NCBI RefSeq assembly: GCF_003217475.1
Contig: NZ_QJSP01000017.1
Span: 59,760-123,759, forward strand
Direction: 5' to 3'
DNA length: 64,000 bases
From: Williamsia limnetica
GTDB lineage: Bacteria > Actinomycetota > Actinomycetes > Mycobacteriales > Mycobacteriaceae
The notes beneath the pieces were generated by a model. That model did not search any database. It had not been told where the DNA came from and worked only from the letters and a program-made list of their open reading frames with translations. The position numbers and the translations under genes are program-made. Below, one piece after another: positions 58,344 to 64,000 of this stretch (its first letter is position 1; the number at the start of each line of letters is the position of its first letter).

Positions 58344-59912
58344 TCAGCTGTATCCGCGATCGCGGAACATCAGGGCTTGTGCCACATGGTCTTCGGTGGG
58401 TTGCTCGGTTCCTGCGAGATCGCACAGCGTCCACGCCAATCGGAGCGCTCTGTCGGCGCCACGCGCGGTGACCCTGCCGTCACGCAGGAACAGTTCGACC
58501 GGTCTCGTGATCGTCGGTGGAAGCCGAAAGTCGCCGCGCCGCAACGCCGATCCCGGCACCTCTGAGTTGGTCTGCCAGCCATGTGCCGCCCAGCGCTTCC
58601 GGGCCCGCGCCCGCGCGGCGACCACCCGTTCGCGGACCTGTGCGCTCGATTCGGCTGCGCCGCCGGTGAGTGCAGCGTTCCCCGGAGGGTCCATCCGAAC
58701 CCTGATGTCCACCCGGTCCATCAGCGGCCCGGACAACTTCCCGAGATAACGCCGTCGCGCAGAGGGAGAACACACACAGTTGACGTCGTTGGCCGGTGCG
58801 CATGGACACGGGTTTGCCGCCAGGATCAGCTGAAAGCGAGCAGGGAACAGCGCCATCCCGTCGCGGCGTGCCACGCGAACCTCGCCGTCCTCGAGCGGAG
58901 TCCGCAGTGTTTCGAGTACCTTCACACCGAGTTCGGCGCATTCGTCGAGGAACAAGACACCGCGATGCGCCCGCGACACCGCCCCCGGCTTGGCCATCCC
59001 CGTGCCACCACCGATCATCGCGGTCACCGTCGTACTGTGATGCGGGGCGATGAACGGCGCATCGACGATCAACGGATGATCAGCAGGCAGACCACCCGCA
59101 ATCGAATGAATCGCCGTGACCTCCAACGCCTCCGACTCACTCAACGGCGGCAAAATACCCGGCAACCGCCGCGCCAACATCGTCTTACCGATTCCCGGCG
59201 GACCCGTCAGCAACAAATGATGCGCCCCCGCCGCAGCGATCTCCATCGCGTACCGCGCCTCATCCTGACCCACCACATCACAGAGATCGGGACCCGCGAC
59301 CACCGGCGCACGCGCTACCGCCGGCCCCACCGTGTCCAAAACCCCCACACCCCGCAACCACCCCAACACCTCACGCAGATGCGAGGCCCCACCCACCTCG
59401 ATCCCCGACACCAACGTCGCCTCCGCCACATTCGCCAACGGAACCACCACATGCGTGAAACCCGCCGACCGCGCAGCCACCACCGCAGGCAACACACCCC
59501 GAACCGGCCGCACCCGACCATCCAGGGCCAACTCGCCCACGAACACCGTCGTCTCCAGCAACCCCGACGCAAACCCACTGTTCGCCGCCAACACAGCCAA
59601 CGCCAAACCCAGGTCAAACGTCGACCCCGACTTCGGCAAAGTCGCAGGCGACAACGCCAACGTGATCCGTCCCTCCGGCCACTTGTCCGGATCACCGCCA
59701 CCATCGCCCTCGCCCGAACCACCGCCGGCCTTACGCGCAGCCGCGGTGTTGGTGATCGCTGCCCGCACGCGATCCTTCGCCTCCTTGAGCGCCGCATCAC
59801 CGAGACCCACCAGATGCACCCCCGGCAACCCCTGACCGATCGACGCCTCGATCTCCACGATCACGCCCTCGACCCCCGCGATCGCCACCGACCGCACCCT
59901 GCCCAACTTCAC
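58344..59912 (-). CDS. comM: ComM/YifB AAA+ ATPase (Mg-chelatase family)
   Basis: ComM is a hexameric helicase that promotes branch migration in transformation. The 522-aa protein has an N-terminal Lon-protease-like domain (AIAGVEGVIVEIEASIGQG, GLPGVHLVGLGDAALKEAKDR), the AAA+ core (GPPGIGKTMLARRLPGILP; VLFLDECAELG) and a C-terminal domain with zinc-like cysteines (CPCAPANDVNCVCS). GTG at 59912 starts 1 nt after the yraN stop. Codon use changes within the gene near 59040 (see findings). Confidence 0.94.
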   Translation of the reverse strand: MKLGRVRSVAIAGVEGVIVEIEASIGQGLPGVHLVGLGDAALKEAKDRVRAAITNTAAARKAGGGSGEGDGGGDPDKWPEGRITLALSPATLPKSGSTFDLGLALAVLAANSGFASGLLETTVFVGELALDGRVRPVRGVLPAVVAARSAGFTHVVVPLANVAEATLVSGIEVGGASHLREVLGWLRGVGVLDTVGPAVARAPVVAGPDLCDVVGQDEARYAMEIAAAGAHHLLLTGPPGIGKTMLARRLPGILPPLSESEALEVTAIHSIAGGLPADHPLIVDAPFIAPHHSTTVTAMIGGGTGMAKPGAVSRAHRGVLFLDECAELGVKVLETLRTPLEDGEVRVARRDGMALFPARFQLILAANPCPCAPANDVNCVCSPSARRRYLGKLSGPLMDRVDIRVRMDPPGNAALTGGAAESSAQVRERVVAARARARKRWAAHGWQTNSEVPGSALRRGDFRLPPTITRPVELFLRDGRVTARGADRALRLAWTLCDLAGTEQPTEDHVAQALMFRDRGYS

Positions 59913-60340
59913 CTCAGAACACTCCACGCAAATGAGACACCGACGGAAGGCCACCCCAATTAAGCTGCACTGCAACAACATCAAACCGGATGACCGGCCA
60001 ACGCACATCCTGCTCTGACAGCCAGATCCCAGCCAACCGGCGCATCCGCTGATACTTCGCCGGCGTCACCGCCTCGGCCACATCGCCGAACAACGCCCCA
60101 GATCTCGTCTTCACCTCCACCACAACCAGGTCCGGGCCCTCGGCGGCAATCAGATCCAACTCGCCATACCGACACCGCCAGTTGCGGACCAACACCACCC
60201 ACCCCAGGCCATCGAGAAAATCAGCAGCCAAATCCTCACCCAACTGCCCCACCTCACGACGCGAACGCCGAGCACCACCGACCCCTGACTGATCCATGAA
60301 CCAACCATGACCACCCACACCCACAAAACCCCAGACAACA
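59040..60340. other. patch of aberrant synonymous codon use (comM 5' half, yraN)
   Basis: Over this 1.3-kb stretch the coding (minus) strand uses third positions rich in G and T (GTG, GTT, TTG, GGG, GGT). Genes on either side use mainly C- and G-ending codons. The plus strand therefore looks C/A-rich (runs such as CACCACATGCG). The edge near 59040 falls inside comM, with protein similarity unbroken. Confidence 0.6.
59914..60297 (-). CDS. YraN/UPF0102 family nuclease-like protein
   Basis: The 127-aa protein belongs to UPF0102, an endonuclease-fold family next to comM and dprA. It opens MDQSGVGGARRSRREVGQLGED and has the PD-(D/E)xK-like core WRCRYGELDLIA, VVVEVKTR and ALFGDVAEAVTPAKYQRMRRLAG. 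Nuclease activity has rarely been shown. ATG at 60297 is chosen; the frame extends to 60414 without similarity. It shares the unusual codon use of comM's 5' half. It is the last gene of the conserved block before the phage-derived DNA. Confidence 0.88.
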   Translation of the reverse strand: MDQSGVGGARRSRREVGQLGEDLAADFLDGLGWVVLVRNWRCRYGELDLIAAEGPDLVVVEVKTRSGALFGDVAEAVTPAKYQRMRRLAGIWLSEQDVRWPVIRFDVVAVQLNWGGLPSVSHLRGVF

Positions 60341-60434
60341 ACCCCACCCGCCACCGACCTGTGCACACCCACCACAACTGTGGATAGATCCGCCTTGCGG
60401 ACGCAGGAACCCACGACGCGGTGTCGGTGAGCAA

Positions 60435-60533
60435 TCAGCCAAGGTTGGGGTCACCGTCGTAGTAGGCCATGAAGTACGAACCGAACTCCTCCCGCAGGAA
60501 GCCAATGAGCTTCTCAATCGGTTGAGCCCACAT
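60435..60533 (-). pseudogene. truncated phage tail gene (5' fragment)
   Basis: An ATG at 60533 overlaps the gpG-like stop (TGATG). It encodes MWAQPIEKLIGFLREEFGSY and ends after 32 codons at YYDGDPNLG. The spacing and start coupling are those of the next phage morphogenesis gene (tail terminator/minor tail class). Everything after this point is the yraN upstream region, so the prophage is cut here. Confidence 0.55.
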
Positions 60534-61014
60534 CAGCGGCCAGTCCTGTCACGGATCTTCTTCGACAGCGCGGCAGCGATCGTCGCCGTGACGTCAGCTT
60601 GCATCCCCTGGTAGACACCGATCATCACGCGACGCGGCAACTTGGTTCGAGGCGCTGATGACTGGTGGTACGGAAAATACTTCGCAGTGTTTCGGACAAC
60701 AACGGAGCTATCGTCCGCCTTGTGCTTGAACGACGACTGCATGTGACCAGTACGGACCAGCACCGGTCGGCCGCTGTAGTCCTTGGCCTTTTGCGCAGCG
60801 TAAGAGTCATTCAGCCGCTGCCACCGCTGTCCACCGTTGATCGTGTCGCCCCGTGATGCGAACACCTGGCCACTGAAGTAGTTGATCGTGGCTCGACCCA
60901 CTGCATCCATCGCCCCACGTAGGGGTCGCGCGTGTCGCGACCAATGGTCGTCAGGAGCTTCTTGACCACCTCCTGGTTCTTCAGCTCCATCTTCATTTCG
61001 AGAGCGTCCGCCAT
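60533..61014 (-). pseudogene. phage virion morphogenesis (gpG/tail-completion-like) gene, frameshifted
   Basis: Two overlapping frames together make one protein of about 160 aa. The start at 61014 reads MADALEMKMELKNQEVVKKL up to RDPYVG. The same family then continues in another frame from GAMDAVGRATINYFSGQVF to KKIRDRTGR at 60533. The frame change lies around 60915-60925. The C-terminal part (RWQRLNDSYAAQKAK, RTGHMQSSFKHK, KLPRRVMIGVYQG) fits gpG-like virion morphogenesis proteins. No slippery sequence was noticed, so mutation or a sequencing error is more likely than programmed shifting. Confidence 0.65.
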
Positions 61015-61016
61015 GG

Positions 61017-61919
61017 CTAGAACCTGTCACCCATGAAGAACGCACGAGGTTGATCCTCACCGGGCCAGCTTGAGATCGCCTCACCCGTAGTGATCGACGT
61101 GCCGTCTTCGCCGTTGATCGTTTGGTCCCCGTCTTGGAGCGCCTTGATAAGTGCTCGCGCCTCCTTCAGTTTGTCGGAACCGCGAGTCGTGCCACGGTAG
61201 GCATTGGCTTGCAGGAGGCCGGCGGCCAGCTGGATGGTCAGAGTGTGAATGATGTCTGGGACGGGAGTGAACGGTGTCGTGTACTTCGTGCCGAGAGCCA
61301 CGTTGATCTCAGCCTCAGCAGCGCGGCGTTGCTGGTCGATGGTTACGTCTGAAAGGTTCTGCGCATTGCCAAACCCAGCCTCGTTGCGGATCTCCGTGAC
61401 GCTGGCATAGTGGCCGAAGTCGTCACCGCGAACAGGGACGGAGTCTTCGAGGTCAGACTCGACGTTGCTCAACGCGTTGTAGTACGTGAACCGATACCAG
61501 AACCCGGCTCCCCCGGCGCTGTCGGTGTAGTACGTCGTTTCCTTCTCTGCATCGATCGATCGGGTCGCGAGAACGGAGAACGTGTCGAGCGCCGGGGCCT
61601 GGCCATTAACGTTGATCGCCCGGTACACGTGGATCAGATCGCCGATCACGCCTGTGACGGGTTCTGAGCGCCCGTGTGCGTACTTGAGCGGCGTAGTGAG
61701 TGCGAGTGTCGTGTCGTTGGTGAGAGCGCTTACAACAGCGCGCTCGCAGCCCTCACGGCTGGGCAGGCCGACGTAGACGACCTGGCCTGGCACGAAAGCC
61801 TCTGTAGTTTCTACAACAAGTGCTGAAGATCCACCGTCGACTGGCGCAGTCAACGTGGTTCGCGGCTGTCCCGCGAGGTTGGTGTCTGAGAATGATTCGA
61901 TCTGAAGGTTTGTCGCCAT
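61017..61919 (-). CDS. phage head-tail connector-like protein
   Basis: The 300-aa protein has an N-terminal beta-rich part (TTLTAPVDGGSSALVVETTE, a fibronectin/decoration-like repeat) and a C-terminal all-helical part. ASVTEIRNEAGFGNAQNLSD and QQRRAAEAEINVALGTKYTTPF are typical of gp36/DUF1320-like head-tail connectors. It lies 2 nt before the gpG-like start. Its codon use is that of actinophages rather than the core genome. ATG at 61919 has no clear ribosome site. Confidence 0.68.
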   Translation of the reverse strand: MATNLQIESFSDTNLAGQPRTTLTAPVDGGSSALVVETTEAFVPGQVVYVGLPSREGCERAVVSALTNDTTLALTTPLKYAHGRSEPVTGVIGDLIHVYRAINVNGQAPALDTFSVLATRSIDAEKETTYYTDSAGGAGFWYRFTYYNALSNVESDLEDSVPVRGDDFGHYASVTEIRNEAGFGNAQNLSDVTIDQQRRAAEAEINVALGTKYTTPFTPVPDIIHTLTIQLAAGLLQANAYRGTTRGSDKLKEARALIKALQDGDQTINGEDGTSITTGEAISSWPGEDQPRAFFMGDRF

Positions 61920-62091
61920 GAATTGTATTACCGCTTAACACTTTTCAGTATGGCGGTGTTAGATGGCGCGGTCAAGAGTGTCGATCGCACAGCGACAATG
62001 CCAAGACGCCGGACCGCGAAACCAGCGATGGGGATAGAACCGAGGGGGAAGGCGGCGAACATCTACTCTTAGAATAGAACCGAGTCGAATT
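61920..62091. promoter_or_regulatory. AT-richer intergenic region with repeats
   Basis: The first 60 nt hold 27 G/C, far below the chromosome. TAACAC (61936-61941) is inverted at 61956-61961 as GTGTTA, a possible operator. ATAGAACCGAG occurs twice, at 62034-62044 and 62074-62084, exactly 40 nt apart. No terminator with U-tract was found after the HEPN gene. Confidence 0.5.
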
Positions 62092-63303
62092 TCAATCAAT
62101 ACTTCTCTCGATGACACCCTTCTTGATTAACCAGTCGGTGATCATCTCATCGTTCGCTTTCTCAAATCGGACACCAGGTGAGTCATTCACATACTTCGAG
62201 TAAGCATGGACGAGTTCGATGTCGAAACTCGTGGTCATGTTCTTACGCACTGGCTTAGAGGTGCTTGGAGCAGGCCGAACGGTGAGCTGCTTACGAGGGA
62301 ACGAGTCCATCATCTCGATCATCTGATCCATGGTTACAGCTAGTCTTTCGCCCTCTTTGAATCCCCAATCGAAAAACTTAAGTTTTGCTGCGTTCTTCAC
62401 GATCCCCTGATGGTGAACGAAGTCGTTACGGATCTTCCGGATGTCATTGAAGAACTCGATGCGGACATCATTCTTGCTGACAACTTCTGCCTCCGCTGCG
62501 TCACGGTTATAGAACGCAGCTAGGCGGGGGCGGAACTGTTCGTCCCACAAGCTGTGCATGTAGGTGAACCATTGGGCGTACTCGATGCCTTGGGCTTCGG
62601 GGTAGTAGTCAGTGTTCGTAGAACCCCCACCCATCACCATGATGTTCGCTCCCGAATGGATTGCGGAAACCAGGTGTTGCATGTGGATTCGACCAGGTCC
62701 GGACTTGTCCGCGTAAAAGTTTGGCGGTTCCGGGAATGCATCCCAACCACCACCGATCATCCGCCCCTGGGCGTCGTAGTTCGTGGCACGCATCGAGAAG
62801 TAGTGACCGACGTCTCGCCGGCTGCGCCCTTGGATGAACTCTCCGTGCTGCTTCTCCCACTCCTCGACCCTATTGGCGATCGCGTTGTGCGCCGACATCG
62901 ACATGATGAGCGAGAGCATGAAGCTACGATCTAGATCGGCAATGATGTCGTCGACCGTCTCCACGTCGTCCTCCTCTATTGCCTTCAGAACAGGGATGAC
63001 AGCGCGAAGTGAACTCAGCAGAGCTTCGACCCCCTCAGTAAATCGACGACCGGTCCTTAGTTCCCCTGCTCGCTGGATGACATCTTGCAGCTGTTCCGCA
63101 AGAGCAGTGCCTTCGATTGGTGGGTCAGCGACCGCGATCAAGTTGATCGGATCGCTGCCGACAGATACCAGGAGTCTTTGACCCTGTTCTGGGACCCGAC
63201 CGACCCCCCGTAGGGCGCTCATCGACTGGAGCGTGCCGCTCGTAAGCCCCTCGGCCGTCTCCAGAACCTTCAGCCACCGTTCAGCGCGGGATTGTTTCAA
63301 CAT
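62092..63303 (-). CDS. HEPN-motif protein of unknown function
   Basis: This 403-aa, mainly helical protein has no close family I recognise. The clearest motif is IRKIRNDFVHHQGIV, with Arg292-x4-His297 (and His298), the RNxxxH pattern of HEPN ribonuclease domains. A helix VTMDQMIEMMDSF follows, as in HEPN bundles. The N-terminal 140 residues are a separate helical region; the middle has HMQHLVSAIHSG and EYAQWFTYMHSLW. No signal peptide or membrane segment is seen. Local G+C is low (27 of 60 at 62101-62160). It is probably a toxin or antiphage effector, by inference from the motif and the mobile setting only. Confidence 0.6.
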   Translation of the reverse strand: MLKQSRAERWLKVLETAEGLTSGTLQSMSALRGVGRVPEQGQRLLVSVGSDPINLIAVADPPIEGTALAEQLQDVIQRAGELRTGRRFTEGVEALLSSLRAVIPVLKAIEEDDVETVDDIIADLDRSFMLSLIMSMSAHNAIANRVEEWEKQHGEFIQGRSRRDVGHYFSMRATNYDAQGRMIGGGWDAFPEPPNFYADKSGPGRIHMQHLVSAIHSGANIMVMGGGSTNTDYYPEAQGIEYAQWFTYMHSLWDEQFRPRLAAFYNRDAAEAEVVSKNDVRIEFFNDIRKIRNDFVHHQGIVKNAAKLKFFDWGFKEGERLAVTMDQMIEMMDSFPRKQLTVRPAPSTSKPVRKNMTTSFDIELVHAYSKYVNDSPGVRFEKANDEMITDWLIKKGVIERSID

Positions 63304-63346
63304 TGCGTGATCATTTCACTGGGGGGTGGCATACCTGGTTCCCCGC

Positions 63347-63919
63347 TCATACCCTCGACGACCCGTCTGGTGAGAACGGCAGCAGACTTCGGCGGGACGG
63401 GTTGATCGGCCGCTTGTCCTTTTGCCGCACTGGAAGATGGATCAACTTGATCTCAGACTCTCGAAAGTCACCCTTTTTGGCCTCAATCCAGCCCTTCGGG
63501 ACATGTTCGCCGTATAGCTCATGCTCCTGCCCTCTGATGATCTCCCCGTCTAGGTCCTGCTTTGGCAGTTCGAGACCTAACGTCCGCACCACGTTTAAAC
63601 TAGCGGCGATAGGGGCGTAGATCGCATCTTGCACTCCAAGCGGAGTCATGATGTACACCTCGCCCGGTTCAGCCGTGTAGCGCCGCCTAGATACGCTCCA
63701 CAACGACGAGACAGCACGCTGGATCATCAGCGTCACACCGAGATCTTGATCCGGGAGCGACCCGGTCATGCTGACATACCACTGCGGCCCCTCCTTGGAG
63801 CCAGGAGACTTCTGTTTGTGGAGATACGTCAGCATCCGGCCAGCCGTAATCTCTATACTTCTACCAAAAGACCTCGACAGATTTATTTCGGTCTTGTTGT
63901 CCAGCTGAGGGGGACCCAT
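63347..63919 (-). CDS. hypothetical protein, probably 5'-truncated
   Basis: The open frame encodes 190 aa and lies 43 nt upstream of the HEPN-motif gene on the same strand. Conserved family is not recognised. It is mixed alpha/beta (QWYVSMTGSLP, VTLMIQRAVSSLWSVSRRRY, GEVYIMTPLGVQDAIYAP) and has a basic, Pro/Ser-rich C-terminus. The first codons (MGPPQLDNK) lie only about 15 nt from the transposase stop, so the N-terminus may come from the IS end and the true gene start may be lost. An internal ATG gives MLTYLHKQK. Confidence 0.5.
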   Translation of the reverse strand: MGPPQLDNKTEINLSRSFGRSIEITAGRMLTYLHKQKSPGSKEGPQWYVSMTGSLPDQDLGVTLMIQRAVSSLWSVSRRRYTAEPGEVYIMTPLGVQDAIYAPIAASLNVVRTLGLELPKQDLDGEIIRGQEHELYGEHVPKGWIEAKKGDFRESEIKLIHLPVRQKDKRPINPSRRSLLPFSPDGSSRV

Positions 63920-63934
63920 TCTATGGTCCAGTCG

Positions 63935-64000
63935 CTATGCGGCTTGGGGTTGGTGGGTCGTGGTCCACTGTAGGGCGAACTCGGCGGGGGTGAGTCCGTG
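63935..64000 (-). mobile_element. 3' end of an IS3-type transposase gene
   Basis: The minus strand encodes HGLTPAEFALQWTTTHQPQ then AA and a stop at 63935, running off the right edge. GLTPAEFA is the C-terminal hallmark of IS3-family OrfB (DDE) transposases. The IS end must lie a little below 63935; GGACCAT and ATGGGTCC form a short dyad at 63911-63928 but the terminal repeat cannot be fixed without the other end. Confidence 0.65.

Noticed and set aside
58581..59963. 460-aa plus-strand open frame over comM
   Set aside because: It is Arg/His/Pro/Gln-rich, mirrors the third-position bias of comM and has no start signal or known motif.
63297..63350. 17-codon frame linking the 190-aa gene stop and the HEPN gene start
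   Set aside because: It overlaps both neighbours in a coupling-like way, but is too short, Pro-rich and unsupported by a ribosome site to call a gene.

Overview
The window is G+C-rich chromosomal DNA from a mycolate-type actinobacterium (order Mycobacteriales). It looks closest to Gordonia or a relative, though genus cannot be proved by eye. Supporting marks are mycothione reductase (mtr), a PptT-type phosphopantetheinyl transferase, an EfpA-like exporter, a Rip1-type M50 protease, a type-Ic methionine aminopeptidase, many GTG starts and leaderless-looking promoters. From memory, the gene order follows the Mycobacterium tuberculosis Rv2785c-Rv2898c block (rpsO, ribF, sirR, truB, pptT ... xerC, viuB-like, dprA, comM, yraN), with insertions and losses.

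Region 1 (1-8.8 kb): 5' end of rpsO, ribF, a divergent DtxR/MntR-type regulator, and a tightly coupled truB-pptT-phosphoesterase chain. Then comes a perfect-arm hairpin and a two-gene unit of a large LAL-type LuxR regulator and a DUF2235 hydrolase. Region 2 (8.8-20.2 kb): the translation/RNA operon proS, rimP-nusA-ylxR-infB-DUF503-rbfA-nrnA-dinF on the minus strand, interrupted only by a plus-strand Tat-lipoprotein/DUF4439 pair. Region 3 (20.3-35.9 kb): yaaA, efpA, a cobalamin cluster (cysG-like, cobB, cobO, a ChlI/ChlD fusion chelatase, and farther on cobQ), mqo, a hydrolase-mtr pair, an epoxide-hydrolase-like protein and map.

Region 4 (36-50 kb): hmuTUV-type uptake genes, a penicillin-binding lipoprotein, GNAT, ispG, rip1, dxr, a PuuE-type allantoinase coupled to dxr, DUF2631, an ankyrin lipoprotein, rlmN, a LapA-domain membrane protein and cdsA. 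Region 5 (50-60.3 kb): frr, pyrH with a 17-bp tandem repeat in its leader, tsf and rpsB with a strong terminator, an M23-like protein, xerC, a siderophore-interacting flavoprotein, an SDR, dprA, comM and yraN. The 5' part of comM plus yraN carries clearly different synonymous-codon use from its surroundings.

Region 6 (60.4-64 kb) is accessory DNA. It holds a degenerate prophage fragment (connector, frameshifted gpG-like protein, truncated next tail gene) that abuts yraN. Upstream lies a lower-G+C two-gene cassette whose larger product carries a HEPN-type RNDFVHH motif. The cassette is bounded on its 5' side by the 3' end of an IS3-type transposase. This is the most likely place for an undescribed system. 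No rRNA, tRNA or CRISPR array was seen.
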